Counted from the stretch's first letter, positions 19,601-28,422 are shown. The stretch: DNA of 64,000 nt from CALARM01 sp964431735 (GCA_964431735.1 CAYSLJ010000005.1:1-64000); one strand, 5' to 3'. A program made the numbers and translations. The notes: a model not told the origin generated them from the sequence alone.

Positions 19601-20614
19601 AGGAGGACTGGAATATCCCAGTTCTTTTATCATACGAAGGGCTTTTGCATGTTTACAATCAAGATCCAGCACTATTTCACACATCTGAATGGCATTTGGT
19701 TTCATTTCCTGTTTCAAATAATCTTCGGCAGCTGCAAAGTATTCCTTTACTGCTTCCTGAACCTGTCCTCTTATTAAATATAGTTCACCCAGTTTTTCCC
19801 TGGCTTCAGTCTTCATAGGGTTTATATCTACTATTTTTCTAAAGGCCAGTATTGCAGAATCTATTTCACCTTTTTCCTGACATACGAGTCCCAGTTCAGT
19901 GAGAGCTTTAATATGTGTAAGATCATATCTCAGGATAAAACGAAATGCATTTTTAGCATCTTCCAGTTGTCCCAGTTCTCTGTAAAGAGTACCAAGATTA
20001 AGATGGGTTTCCGTATCATCAGGTTGAAGTACTGTTACTCTCTTATAAGTTTCGGAGGCCTTGAGAAGTTCTCTTTTTTCCCAGAAAGCCATGGCTACTT
20101 CTTTATACTGGGCTATTCCCTCTTTTATATGTCCCTGTTTAACATTCATAATAGCGAGTTCGAGTCTGGCATCAAGGTTATCAGGATCTACTTCAATCCC
20201 TTTTTGTAAAAATTCAAGAGCTTTTTCCGACTGGCCCTGCATACTACAGATACGAGAAAGAGCAAAACATTGCTCTCTTACATCATCTTTATTATCCATA
20301 TGATTATAAATTTCAATTAATTTCTCACGTGCTTTAATACTTTCAGGATCCAGCCTTATTATTTTATAACATATATCTATACCCTGGTCTAAAGATGTAT
20401 CTCCCAGATATATATCAGCTATTTTAAGATACTGTTCGGTTACTTTAGAGATTAATCCCCGTCTGGCATAGAGCTCAACCAGTTCATAACAGATCTGAAG
20501 ATTTTGAGGCTCAACCTGTATTAATTTTTCATATTCTGTTATAGCCTGATCAATATCTCCCTGCTTGGCAAATGTCTGGGCTACCTTAAAACTCGCATTA
20601 CTGTTTTTTGACAT
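16652..20614 (-). CDS. Giant TPR protein with a central disordered region
   Basis: From the ATG at 20614 the protein has about 1320 residues. AAGGAGGTG lies at the right distance upstream; the GTG at 20623 overlaps that site and is unlikely to be used. TPRs fill residues 1-340 and about 745-1320. Between them lies a proline-, glutamate- and methionine-rich low-complexity region of about 400 residues (MAGMRDGALPTARGL, then acidic stretches) with two near-repeats of VVDFRPVE/VVDFRPEE. No signal peptide, membrane span or catalytic domain is visible. The fold suggests a flexible two-armed scaffold. Its position between the TPR/Roadblock operon and the pilus cluster suggests a link between the two, which is inference. 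Confidence 0.88.
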   Translation of the reverse strand: MSKNSNASFKVAQTFAKQGDIDQAITEYEKLIQVEPQNLQICYELVELYARRGLISKVTEQYLKIADIYLGDTSLDQGIDICYKIIRLDPESIKAREKLIEIYNHMDNKDDVREQCFALSRICSMQGQSEKALEFLQKGIEVDPDNLDARLELAIMNVKQGHIKEGIAQYKEVAMAFWEKRELLKASETYKRVTVLQPDDTETHLNLGTLYRELGQLEDAKNAFRFILRYDLTHIKALTELGLVCQEKGEIDSAILAFRKIVDINPMKTEAREKLGELYLIRGQVQEAVKEYFAAAEDYLKQEMKPNAIQMCEIVLDLDCKHAKALRMIKELGYSSPPPAAERETPVQPPMAGMRDGALPTARGLRRPMSGIMTVPRGDGSPMTKPLGPKRGGPAPVPARMPQMQTQQGTARLSLSNTMLPGPGMHPVRSTKPLTPYKTMLNEEDAQKMRSNIKEDIQPAFDNSFPHPDTPVMHHEEVTQPSVEEEERKSPLVSFSESDEEVKKPSLMAPLEEIRPDQMLKPRIIPKRGDYSAPTARSLISTKSGSGRLVDSEEPVRMQPVEAQAKPAYREEQKPFPDSGFGRQKEPEQSSNISEGISIGEIVDDRETALLAFDPDGEGITLTFEEEENEEKPSTEDTEEIKVEISPAIEEPPVVDMSKHEEVTSVSDIAVVDFRPVEDEEEKEEVHGELQESSDAMVVDFRPEETVSDDEEQKKISEEKPVLENVQPLQKISASGTLSAQIEQWREEARAGDIIARNNLISMLIDFGLLEEAIKEYEEICNQETDRMNIYHQMIELYNLTGNEEGLRGKYLELGQIYKENNIYDSALDIYQRLIALDCDDVIARENMAEILLTQDKKRESIYQYIAVANIYSSKGQIKEVVDIYQKMLKIEPEGLLTHTKLADTYAQLGMNDKAIEEYLLIAEMYLDKKLYNNAIESYEAITRLSPEHLDAHVKLSQLYMKSGMSSKAIEENLVIADIYINQGKYDQAMEMAQNVIGAEPTHITAREKLIEVYRRKDLGEKAIAECQNLSEIFLKKNDLDKAIELYEKILQIEPKNYDVHYKVAELYEKKGFSSKAMQEYMSMAEIYSNDGNYSNAIEAYHKVLSLDQNNLEARYQLGVLLADKNNDIEGALQEFELIRRLSPTHIDALQRLTAGYIKLGKLQQAIQVSKDLKNKEILGDIVDRYKVAIDKNPDDFEARYNLGIIYKEFGDLENAIEQFQSLVKCPEKLLDAYNMLGLCFEQMGMGNLAINQFKKGLSSEGYRDIDYKELRYNLGLLYERRGMIKEALAMYEEIFGVDIKYRDVTQRIQHLEEQLKTGG

Positions 20615-21010
20615 TCCATGCACCTCCTTGTTTACTCAAGAACCGGGTCTCCATCACCTCCTTATAATATAATATACTACGGGAGGAATAATTTTAACGA
20701 TAAAACTTTTCTTCTTTCCAATTATACATTCATAGAACGGTATAAATAATTCTCTACGTATATCTAAAATCCTTCTTAAAAGTAAATAAGCTTAACTAAA
20801 GTATATTTCAAAGGAGAAAATCTTCTTTCAAAAATACAAAAGCAAGCTTATTAGCTTTAAGTAATATAATGTACATAAGCTTTTTCCCACCTTCAGGAAA
20901 AAAGGTTTTAACTACTACATATATTCTGCAATCTGCAAAACCTACTACTTAAAATATTATATCACAGGAAAGAGAGCATGTCCAGTACAGGATAAGCTTC
21001 CAATTATCGA

Positions 21011-21078
21011 TGATTGCGTTTAAAAATGACAGGTGATTTTATATACAATGGAAAAAGAAATTTATCACAGAATATTAC
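21011..21078. repeat. Arm B of the ~65 bp inverted repeat
   Basis: Nearly identical in reverse complement to 16505-16572, with the shared core AAAATGACAGGTGATTTTAT. It abuts the left terminus of the 105-bp element. Confidence 0.85.
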
Positions 21079-21179
21079 TGAGGTGAGCATAAATAATAAA
21101 TATATACTCTCGTGACGCGTAACGCGTAACGCGTGACGCGAGGAAGACCTTTATTAAATGCTTATGCTCAGGTCAGTAA
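21075..21179. mobile_element. 105-bp MITE-like element carrying a heptad core
   Basis: The ends are imperfect 18-bp inverted repeats: TTACTGAGGTGAGCATAA on the left and the complement of TTACTGACCTGAGCATAA on the right. Inside is a GTRACGC array (21113-21146) ending in GCGAGGAAGAC. A second full copy is at 60930-61041 and a lone left end is at about 39096-39113. No transposase is encoded, so mobility would need one supplied in trans. Confidence 0.75.
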
Positions 21180-21317
21180 GAGTGAAAAGTGAAAAAAATT
21201 TGGATTTTACTTACGTTTCACTATTCACTACTCACTAACAACCATGACCGGGTCGGTCACAACAAAGTATGAGAATTTGGTGCTCCCGTCACGCGTTACG
21301 CGTTACGCGTTACGATT
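21178..21317. repeat. GTGAAWA tract followed by an inverted GTRACGC array
   Basis: GTGAAAAGTGAAAAAAATTT faces TTTCACTATTCACTACTCAC over 21180-21238. At 21287-21317 lies an array of about four GCGTTAC/GCGTCAC units, in the opposite sense to the one at 21113. Confidence 0.8.
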
Positions 21318-21385
21318 CTCATATAAATTCATAAATGGTTACGAACTTATCTGGAGCGGTAATTAGAAACTGGCTGATGGGCCAA

Positions 21386-21421
21386 TAAAAAAGAGGAAAG
21401 TAGAAATTCTACTTCCCTCTT
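21386..21421 (-). terminator. Rho-independent terminator after pilQ
   Basis: On the minus strand GAGGGAAGTAG pairs with CTACTTTCCTC across a short loop and is followed by TTTTTTATT, just downstream of the pilQ stop. Confidence 0.88.
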
Positions 21422-21435
21422 TAAATAAAGAGTAA

Positions 21436-23313
21436 CTAGTATTTTAAGACTTTCGGTGTTATCATAAAGACAACTTCCGTAGACTGCATAGCAGCACTCT
21501 TATTTCTAAATAAAGCACCTAAAATAGGTATATCGCCTAAAATAGGTATCTTACTTATGTCGACTCTTTCATCGTCTCTGAGCAATCCACCTAATATAAT
21601 AGTATCTCCGTCTTTTACCCTTACAGTGGTAGATGCAGATCTGGTAGCAACCTGCGGGAAGTTCTGAATAAAGCTGGTTACTGAACTTACTTCCGGTGTT
21701 ATCTCTGCAGTAATATATCCGTCACCATTGACAATAGGAGTTACACTGAGAACGACACCTACGTCTATATAGGTAGCCTGATAAAGACCTGCTCTCGGAT
21801 CATAATAAACCAGAGGAATACGGTCGCCGAGATGGATATTGGCTTTCAGTCCATCCATTGTTGTTATTCTCGGGTTTGCAAGAAGCTTTGCTTCCGATGA
21901 TGAAAGAAGGAAATTTATAGTTGACTGTAATGAGAAAGCTGTTCTTGTAAATGTATGAATACCTATATCACCCATTGGTAATGTAGCAGAACCTGGATCT
22001 ATAGGATTTGAACCGGTACCGTCAGAATGAACTCTTTCTGACCATGTTGCCTGTAATGATGAACCCCAGTTTATACCGAGATTTCTTGAAGTTGAAGATG
22101 CAAGTTCAAGTACTTTCAATTCCATAGAAACCTGTGGCTGTGCTACATCAACACTGGCAAGGAAATCCTTTACAGTAGTGAGGGTTCCTTCAGAACCGGT
22201 AACTATAAGGGAATTTAATCTGTTATCTACAATAATACTGCCCTGTGGTACAAGTCCTCCCATCTGGGATGCCACTTCAGTTGCCTTGGCATATTTAACC
22301 TTGAACACCTGAGTTACCGGCGGCGGTGGTGCCGGCGGTGGTGGCGGTGGCGGTGGGCCGGGGACATCCAGATTTGCGATTAAAGCTCTTATGTCTCTAA
22401 TCTGATCAGGAGTACCCTTTACTATAACAGCCTGAATTCTTGTATCGGCAGAGGCTGCATTCTGGAAAGTTGCATTGATTGTACCTGCTACGGAAGAAGC
22501 ATCTGCATACTCTAAATTGATAACCTGAGTTGTAATTTCTTCAGGTATCTTTTCCGGAGGCTGAGGTGCCGGGAATACTGTAGCAAGATGTTCGGGACTG
22601 TCTATTACTATGACATTTCCGATTCTTCTGTAATCAAGATCATGAAGTCTTAAAACAAGGTTCAGAGCTTTTTCAAGAGGAACCTTTTCAAGACGTAAGG
22701 TTATACCGCTGGCACTGACACCGGGGCCAAGAACGATATTTTCTTTTGTCTGATCTGAGAAAAGTTTAAGCACATCGGCAAGATCTGCGCTCTTAAGATC
22801 GCAGGAAACAAGCTGCGGATCTGGCTCTTTAACAACTGTTCTGGGTCTGCTCTGAGCCTGGGCAAACACGTCTGGGCCTTTAACGCCAGGAGCATCTATT
22901 GCAACAGCAACAATTTTGCCGTTATTTGAAAGAGCTGCCTGAAATTCGGCAGGTTTTGCCAGATCTATAACTACTCTTACAATATCAGGATCACCGCTGC
23001 CATCATGGATAGAAAACTGACCTGTTCTTATCTGTTTAACAGAGGCAATATTTACCGGAGTAGTTTTAACTGTTTTTGAAAAGAGAGCAGGGAAAATATC
23101 TATAATAATGGAATTGTCGGGTTTTTTCTGCTCTATAACCTTATATTGTACCTGGCCAGTAGCGTAAATATTAACCTGAAGCTGGCCCGGATATTCCTGA
23201 ACTTCAATTTTATTAATGTGCGGACTTTCGCCTGCAAAAACTGATGAAGATATAACTAAAATAAGACACACAAGCAAACTAGTCATCACACTAGTTTTTA
23301 ATGTTTTGCACAT
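21436..23313 (-). CDS. pilQ: Type IV pilus secretin PilQ
   Basis: The 625-residue precursor starts with a signal peptide (basic start, hydrophobic TSLLVCLILVISSSVFA, cleavage near residue 27). An AMIN domain follows (about 33-140), then an N0/STN domain (DLADVLKLFSDQTKENIVLG, about 180-240) and two N1-type repeats separated by a run of prolines near residue 330. The C-terminal secretin barrel (about 400-625) has SEAKLLANPRITTMDG and the terminal VFMITPKVL. It forms the outer-membrane pore for the pilus fibre. The polyproline linker between the N1 repeats is unusual. It is the last gene of pilMNOPQ and is followed by a terminator. Confidence 0.97.
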   Translation of the reverse strand: MCKTLKTSVMTSLLVCLILVISSSVFAGESPHINKIEVQEYPGQLQVNIYATGQVQYKVIEQKKPDNSIIIDIFPALFSKTVKTTPVNIASVKQIRTGQFSIHDGSGDPDIVRVVIDLAKPAEFQAALSNNGKIVAVAIDAPGVKGPDVFAQAQSRPRTVVKEPDPQLVSCDLKSADLADVLKLFSDQTKENIVLGPGVSASGITLRLEKVPLEKALNLVLRLHDLDYRRIGNVIVIDSPEHLATVFPAPQPPEKIPEEITTQVINLEYADASSVAGTINATFQNAASADTRIQAVIVKGTPDQIRDIRALIANLDVPGPPPPPPPPAPPPPVTQVFKVKYAKATEVASQMGGLVPQGSIIVDNRLNSLIVTGSEGTLTTVKDFLASVDVAQPQVSMELKVLELASSTSRNLGINWGSSLQATWSERVHSDGTGSNPIDPGSATLPMGDIGIHTFTRTAFSLQSTINFLLSSSEAKLLANPRITTMDGLKANIHLGDRIPLVYYDPRAGLYQATYIDVGVVLSVTPIVNGDGYITAEITPEVSSVTSFIQNFPQVATRSASTTVRVKDGDTIILGGLLRDDERVDISKIPILGDIPILGALFRNKSAAMQSTEVVFMITPKVLKY

Positions 23314-23316
23314 AAA

Positions 23317-23943
23317 CTATTTTTGCACCTCCTGTTGTAATGGTAATGTACCTTTTTGTCCTTCTTTAACCAGAATAACTTCTTTTTCGTCTACATGTAA
23401 TACCCTGTATCCATCCTCTAACTCCATGCCTGTCTTAACAGTATATCCTTTTTTACTGGAAGTTACAATTCCGACATATTCGGAACCATTCCATAACCAG
23501 CCTGTATACTTGAATAGACCCCTTATGACAGAACTATCTATCTTGGCAGGTTTCTGTGGTACAGATTTCGGAATACCCTCTGATGCAGCCGGAGTTGCTG
23601 TTGCCACAGGCGATGGCGGTGTAGACTGTCCATCTTTACCGGCAGCAGGTGTAGCTGAACTCTTCGGAGGAAGAGTTGGCGGAGCAGTTGGTTGCTGAAT
23701 ATTAGTTGGTGGTGCTCCACCGCCTTCCAATAAATTATTAAAAGGCTGAGGCTGCCCCGATTCGGCATTCGGTTGGTATTCACCTGCCTGTGTAGGCTTG
23801 GGCGCAGGAGTCGCTTCTCCCGGTTTAATCTCAATCTCTTTCGAAGGGGGTTTACCTCCTTCCTGGGCAAAGACGAACTGTAATGTCATTGCTACAAGAA
23901 AAACTACTACTAAAAGAGAAACCACCCCTATAAATTTTCTCAT
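23317..23943 (-). CDS. pilP: PilP-like pilus assembly protein
   Basis: A 208-residue exported protein with a signal peptide (VVSLLVVVFLVAMTLQFVFA), a proline/threonine/alanine-rich linker (about 30-135) and a small C-terminal beta domain (about 140-205: YVGIVTSSKKGYTVKTGMEL, then YRVLHVDEKEVILVKEG). That domain resembles the HR domain by which PilP joins PilNO to PilQ. No lipobox cysteine is present, unlike classical PilP lipoproteins. The identification rests mostly on position between pilO and pilQ and on the C-terminal domain. Confidence 0.78.
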   Translation of the reverse strand: MRKFIGVVSLLVVVFLVAMTLQFVFAQEGGKPPSKEIEIKPGEATPAPKPTQAGEYQPNAESGQPQPFNNLLEGGGAPPTNIQQPTAPPTLPPKSSATPAAGKDGQSTPPSPVATATPAASEGIPKSVPQKPAKIDSSVIRGLFKYTGWLWNGSEYVGIVTSSKKGYTVKTGMELEDGYRVLHVDEKEVILVKEGQKGTLPLQQEVQK

Positions 23944-23945
23944 AA

Positions 23946-24560
23946 CTATTGTTGTACACCTCCTTTAGTAAACTGATAGGCCATTAACGGTATCGTAATG
24001 TTCAAAGTCTGATAACCTGCTTTATTTTTCTTAGGCGTCAGACTTATACTATTAACAACAACCAGTTTATTAAACCTTGACTTATCAGATAATGTATTCA
24101 AGAAAGTTCTCAATGTATCATACTGACCTTCTACATTCATCTGCATAAGGTAGGTATTATAGACACTGCCTCCGCCCTCGCCGGCCTGACCGGCAGTAGC
24201 GTTTCCAGGAGTGATAGAGAGAATAACAAAATCCCAGTCCTGCAAATTTCCTCTTACTTCTGCTACAAGTTTCTCTATTGATTCGAGGTAACTGGGAATA
24301 AAATCTTCCCCGCCCTCGACATCTACCTGGAGATTTGCAAGTTCTTTCTGAGCATCCTGCAGTTGTTTCTCATATTGATCCATATTCTGGACATAAGCTT
24401 TATCTGCATCTCTCTGATTTGTAAGCTCAACTATACCTCCAGGACCTTTTTCCAGTGCGTCAAGTTCCTGTTGTTTAGGTTGATAAACAAACAAATAAAA
24501 ACCTATACCTATTAAAATTACTAAACAGAAAAAAACCGCAATCTTCATCCCGGCGGTCAT
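23946..24560 (-). CDS. pilO: Type IV pilus inner-membrane protein PilO
   Basis: The 204-residue protein has one N-terminal membrane helix (IAVFFCLVILIGIGFYLFVY), a coiled coil (about 30-80) and a ferredoxin-like periplasmic domain (about 100-200, with YDTLRTFLNTLSDKSRF). PilO pairs with PilN to form the ring linking cytoplasmic PilM to PilP/PilQ. Its start overlaps the pilN stop by four bases, indicating translational coupling. Confidence 0.92.
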   Translation of the reverse strand: MTAGMKIAVFFCLVILIGIGFYLFVYQPKQQELDALEKGPGGIVELTNQRDADKAYVQNMDQYEKQLQDAQKELANLQVDVEGGEDFIPSYLESIEKLVAEVRGNLQDWDFVILSITPGNATAGQAGEGGGSVYNTYLMQMNVEGQYDTLRTFLNTLSDKSRFNKLVVVNSISLTPKKNKAGYQTLNITIPLMAYQFTKGGVQQ

Positions 24561-25141
24561 TTTGTTCCACCCCCTCCCGCGATTACATAATTAGCTGTCA
24601 TACTGAAATTATAAAGAATAAATCCCCTGTTATCTTCATTTCTGGTTATACCACTTACGACAGGGTTATCAAAAGTAGGAGAGTCAATAATATTTCTCAT
24701 AAATAAAGCAACTATAGCAAGACCGTCTTTATTACCTGCCACAGCCTTACAGGTACATTTTACATTTTTGCTTCCCGGCTGAATTTCCAGACTCTCAATC
24801 CAAACATTCTTTGGTATAATCTTTGTAACCTCTCCAAGAAGAGTGCTGTAATTTTTGGGATCATCTCTTAAAGATTTTAGCAGTTCAACCTGTTGTTTAA
24901 TACTTTGAGTCAATTGTTTATACTGATCAATCTTCAGCTTAAGAGGAGCTAACTGTTCAATTTCTTTCTGTAACTCTTCTATCTTGGTTTTCTTCTCAGC
25001 AATCTGATTATCAAGAGTTATCTTAAAATAAAAAAGTCCTCCTCCTACAGCCAGCAATACAAAGATAAGAAATATTGTTATTCCATCTATTAATTTTGGT
25101 CTTTTACGCTCAGATGGCAACAAATCTACCTTAACGGTCAA
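24557..25141 (-). CDS. pilN: Type IV pilus inner-membrane protein PilN
   Basis: The start is taken as TTG at 25141, eight bases after AGGAGG; the GTG at 25150 lies inside that ribosome site. The protein (about 194 residues) begins with the short PilM-binding cytoplasmic tail, here VDLLPSERKRP in place of the usual INLLPWR-type motif. It has one membrane helix (ITIFLIFVLLAVGGGLFYF), a coiled coil and a periplasmic domain (NVWIESLEIQ). Confidence 0.92.
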   Translation of the reverse strand: MTVKVDLLPSERKRPKLIDGITIFLIFVLLAVGGGLFYFKITLDNQIAEKKTKIEELQKEIEQLAPLKLKIDQYKQLTQSIKQQVELLKSLRDDPKNYSTLLGEVTKIIPKNVWIESLEIQPGSKNVKCTCKAVAGNKDGLAIVALFMRNIIDSPTFDNPVVSGITRNEDNRGFILYNFSMTANYVIAGGGGTK

Positions 25142-25159
25142 TTCCCTCACCTCCTAAAA

Positions 25160-26308
25160 TTAAACCTCAAAACTAACCATTTGATATTTACCGGGATTGG
25201 CAATCATAATTTGTCTCATTGCCAGGCCTACGGAAACCATAAGTTCAGGGGCCAGACTTTTAAGTCTGTCCTCTGAAAAACCTATATCCTTCTGATAAGA
25301 CATACTTATTAAAGGGTTGGCCTGCTGGACTTTTATACCCAGTTCAGCTTCCAGATATTTCTCAATATTAATAAAACACGACGTACCGCCGCTGATAATG
25401 ATAAGATCTACCATTTCTCCCCTGTATCTGGAACGATAATAATCAAAAGATCTCTGAATCTCTGTCACTAATTCTGTAAGCACAGGTGTAATAACATTAA
25501 ATATACGCATAGCAGCAGGAGCAATCGGCGCAGATTCTTTATCAACTCTTATAATTCCTTTTTCTTTCTTGAGCTTTTCAGCTTCATCGAAAGTCAAATT
25601 TAATGCCTGGCCAATAGCTTTGGTAAAATTATTGCCTGCTACGGTAATAGTTCTGTTATGACGGAGAATTCCATTTTTAACAATATTAATACTGCTGGAA
25701 CTGGCTCCCAGATCAATAAGAGCAATAGTCTGATTAAACTGCTCTTTACTGATGCTAACCTGCAGAGCACGCAAAATAGCAAAAGGTTCCAGGTCAATAG
25801 CTTCTGGCTCATATCCTGCCCACTCTATAGTTTCAACTATATTCTGTACCATTTCCTTCTGAGCTGAAACCAGAAGCACTTCCATATGCTTCTCATCACC
25901 TTCAATGGCTTTGGTAATAATCTGACAAGCAATCTGGGCGTCACTGGCTGAATAAGGGAGGTAACGTTCTGCCTCAAATTTTATCGCTTCATTCAGATCC
26001 TTTTCTGCCATCTGAGGTAAACGAATCGGTCTGACTACTACAGATTGACCTGCCACAGCACTGACTACCTTTTTGGCAGGTATTTCCCTGGACTCAAAAA
26101 CCTGGCGTATAGTTTCACCCAGTGCTTCAGGATCAACTATTTTACCGTCTTTTACAGTTCCCTTTGGAGTATCTGCAAGTCCTACTCGAACCACTTGAGG
26201 CCCTTTTTTTGTATCTTCAATATACATTACTTTAACATTACTGCTGCCAATATCTACACCAACAGCTCCAACTTTAGAAAGCCCGAACAGACCCTTTAAA
26301 AATGCCAT
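25160..26308 (-). CDS. pilM: Actin-like pilus assembly protein PilM
   Basis: This 382-residue cytoplasmic protein has the FtsA/actin-like nucleotide site: GAVGVDIGSSNVKVMYIE (about 13-30), LIDLGASSSSINIV (about 197-210) and IIISGGTSC (about 303-311). PilM binds the PilN tail and connects the motor ATPases to the alignment complex. It is the first gene of pilMNOPQ, with good ribosome binding sites before each gene and only 9 to 18 bases or short overlaps between them. Confidence 0.96.
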   Translation of the reverse strand: MAFLKGLFGLSKVGAVGVDIGSSNVKVMYIEDTKKGPQVVRVGLADTPKGTVKDGKIVDPEALGETIRQVFESREIPAKKVVSAVAGQSVVVRPIRLPQMAEKDLNEAIKFEAERYLPYSASDAQIACQIITKAIEGDEKHMEVLLVSAQKEMVQNIVETIEWAGYEPEAIDLEPFAILRALQVSISKEQFNQTIALIDLGASSSSINIVKNGILRHNRTITVAGNNFTKAIGQALNLTFDEAEKLKKEKGIIRVDKESAPIAPAAMRIFNVITPVLTELVTEIQRSFDYYRSRYRGEMVDLIIISGGTSCFINIEKYLEAELGIKVQQANPLISMSYQKDIGFSEDRLKSLAPELMVSVGLAMRQIMIANPGKYQMVSFEV

Positions 26309-26488
26309 TTATTCACCTCCCCTCGTAAATAATCACATTTTTATAAAAATTTATAATTTCCAACGACAACATTCCCCCTCATCACCCCGTACAAATTACA
26401 TAAAAAGTTTTTAATATCTTTCTAGATAAATAAAAAAATTCCTTCTATCTGCAAAAATAATTATTTATAACAGAGTAGATATAATATC

Positions 26489-27787
26489 CTATATATCAAG
26501 TAAATAACAAAAATACCAGTCAATAAATCTATTATATAACATAAATAATTCGTCATGATAAAAAATGACTATAAAGACACCTAAAATCATTGCAGGTCCA
26601 AAAGGTATAGCTGTACGGCCAAATCTATACTTCCCCTGCATAATACGAACAGGAACAACACATATGCCTATAATTGCACCTATGACTATGGAGAGGAAAA
26701 AAGAAATCAATCCGTCTTGCCATCCGATAAAAGCACCTATAAGAGCACCGAATTTTGCATCTCCTCCTCCTATAGGAGGTAATTCTTCATCTTCTTCCCT
26801 GAATATAGATGCACTTATAAAAGAAATTAAACCGGATACGGCACCGAAAAAAACTGGTTCCTTCTGATTGGATAATCGTAAATATTCCGAATATATTTCT
26901 TCTCTGTATATATCTTTAATAATATGTATAAGAAAAGAAAAGAGAAGAATTAAAAAAAATACAAGAAAAAAAACACCGGCAAAACCGGCAGAAAGTCTGT
27001 CCTCACCATAATTAATTAACTTTATAAAAGCTACTGAAAAGCCTATTATAAAGGTTAAAAAAAATGGTATACCTATGGCATCCCAGTTTTTAAAAATCCA
27101 CAGAAAAAAAGATTTTATATAAAGGTAAATACATGTTCTGTCTGGAAGAGAAGGCATTGTAAATAAATTTTTTATAAATAATTTTAACTCTTTTACGAAA
27201 TCTGAAAAAAATAAAAGTATAATTCCAAACCAGAATATAAATACAAAAAACATATATCCTGTTACAATACCGAGAAGAGAATCCTTCACACCTGGCTCAG
27301 GAAGAAATAAACTGAATAAAAAACCTGCCATTACACCGGAAAAGGTTAATCTGTCAAAAATAAGCTGATACTTCAAATCTATAAAGAATATTATTACCAT
27401 AAGAGAAGAAAGAACCAGATATTTTAACAGAAGAAGTGTAAAACCAATCTTGAGGTAAAAAGCAACAAACATAAGAGCAGTAACAAATTCAACTAAAAAA
27501 TACTGAGGAGATATAGATTTTTTACAATTCCTGCATTTTCCGCCAAGTAAAATAAAACTTATAAAAGGAATATTATCATAAGCGTTTATTAAAGCATTAC
27601 AATTCGGACAATGGGAACGTTCTACGGCAAGGGGCAGGTATTTAGGAAGTCTGAATATACATACATTCAGAAAACTGCCTGTAAGAGAACCATATAAAAA
27701 CATACAGAGCACATTAAATAAAATTAAAATCAACCTCCTGAGTTGATGATTATTATAATTTCTATAAAAATACTCTTTATCCTTCAC
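26489..27787 (-). CDS. pilD: Prepilin peptidase PilD with enlarged membrane region
   Basis: The family's N-terminal block GSLTGSFLNVCIFRLP, the zinc-type double CxxC (CPNCNALINAYDNIPFISF, then CRNCKKSISP), the first catalytic Asp in FFIDLKYQLIFDRLT and the second in GGGDAKFGALIG are all present. It cleaves prepilin leaders and N-methylates the new N terminus. At 432 residues it is much longer than the usual 250-290: about 150 extra residues with further hydrophobic segments lie between the two catalytic aspartates. It lies between pilA and pilM. The start is GTG at 27787; a later start is possible. Confidence 0.93.
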   Translation of the reverse strand: MKDKEYFYRNYNNHQLRRLILILFNVLCMFLYGSLTGSFLNVCIFRLPKYLPLAVERSHCPNCNALINAYDNIPFISFILLGGKCRNCKKSISPQYFLVEFVTALMFVAFYLKIGFTLLLLKYLVLSSLMVIIFFIDLKYQLIFDRLTFSGVMAGFLFSLFLPEPGVKDSLLGIVTGYMFFVFIFWFGIILLFFSDFVKELKLFIKNLFTMPSLPDRTCIYLYIKSFFLWIFKNWDAIGIPFFLTFIIGFSVAFIKLINYGEDRLSAGFAGVFFLVFFLILLFSFLIHIIKDIYREEIYSEYLRLSNQKEPVFFGAVSGLISFISASIFREEDEELPPIGGGDAKFGALIGAFIGWQDGLISFFLSIVIGAIIGICVVPVRIMQGKYRFGRTAIPFGPAMILGVFIVIFYHDELFMLYNRFIDWYFCYLLDI

Positions 27788-27800
27788 TATTCCTTCTGTA

Positions 27801-27837
27801 CAAAAAAATAAAAGAGAGAAGATGTCTTCTCTCTTTC
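27801..27837 (-). terminator. Rho-independent terminator after pilA
   Basis: On the minus strand AAAGAGAGAAGA pairs with TCTTCTCTCTTT, followed by TATTTTTTT, 20 bases beyond the pilA stop. It separates the strongly expressed pilin from pilD. Confidence 0.93.
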
Positions 27838-27856
27838 ATACTAACTAAAACTAAAA

Positions 27857-28273
27857 CTACTTAAGTATAAGACCCTGACCCGGTGCATACTGAGGATAAC
27901 CGTCGTTTGAACCTGCAGAAACGTGGGCAGATGGTCCACTACAATGCATTGTAAAATTATCCGGCACTGTAGCCATAGTATATCCGTAAGATGATGCATC
28001 ACGGTAAGACGGGCATACAGGTATAGTCTTCATATAACCACCACCGGCGTTGGAACTTGTAAGAGTAACCAATTCTGTTGGATATGTACCGGTATTATCA
28101 GTGGCGTACATTTCAAGTGCAGTAGCAAGGTTTTTAATGTTAGATTCACAGGCTGCTAACTGACCCTGAGCACGAGCTTTCAAGAAGTTAGGCACCAAAA
28201 TAGCTGCCAGAATGGCAATAATAGCAATAACGATCATGAGCTCAATCAATGTAAAACCTTTTTTGTTTTTCAC
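27857..28273 (-). CDS. pilA: Major type IV pilin PilA
   Basis: The start is GTG at 28273: AGAGGAGG lies seven bases upstream, and the ATG at 28291 would place that site inside the gene. The prepilin (about 138 residues) has a very short leader, MKNKKG, cut before F of FTLIELMIVIAIIAILAAIL, with the conserved Glu at +5. The globular domain is small, with two cysteines in a C-terminal disulfide-like arrangement (PVCPSY ... TMHCSG). It resembles short GspG/PilA-type pilins. Its own terminator and its position between pilD and a sigma factor gene suggest separate, strong expression. Confidence 0.96.
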   Translation of the reverse strand: MKNKKGFTLIELMIVIAIIAILAAILVPNFLKARAQGQLAACESNIKNLATALEMYATDNTGTYPTELVTLTSSNAGGGYMKTIPVCPSYRDASSYGYTMATVPDNFTMHCSGPSAHVSAGSNDGYPQYAPGQGLILK

Positions 28274-28422
28274 AATTTCACCTCCTCTCATTACGGAATT
28301 TTTAATTTCAATTTTTTGTCTATATACAATATACCCATTAAAAAAAATTTTTAGACATGAATTTTTAAAAATTTAAAAATAAAAAAGTTTTCTTAATAAA
28401 ATGGCTCTAAACCTGATAAAAT

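Larger units (their letters stand above)
20615..21435. other. Long spacer with leader, repeats, small element and terminator
   Basis: This 821-base spacer begins with the TPR-gene leader, AT-rich and with no promoter I would call firmly. It then holds inverted-repeat arm B (21011-21078), a 105-bp element with 18-bp terminal inverted repeats (21075-21179), two further heptad arrays, a decayed MITE right end (about 21335-21370) and the pilQ terminator (21386-21421). I looked for riboswitch-like structure and saw none. Confidence 0.75.

Noticed and set aside
20615..21010. Possible riboswitch (cyclic di-GMP type) in the TPR-gene leader
   Set aside because: None of the conserved core words or paired stems of that class could be found on either strand.
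28274..28400. Sigma-54 or sigma-28 promoter for pilA
   Set aside because: No TGGCAC-N5-TTGC or TAAA/GCCGATAA pair is present; an AT-rich TATATT box lacks a matching -35.
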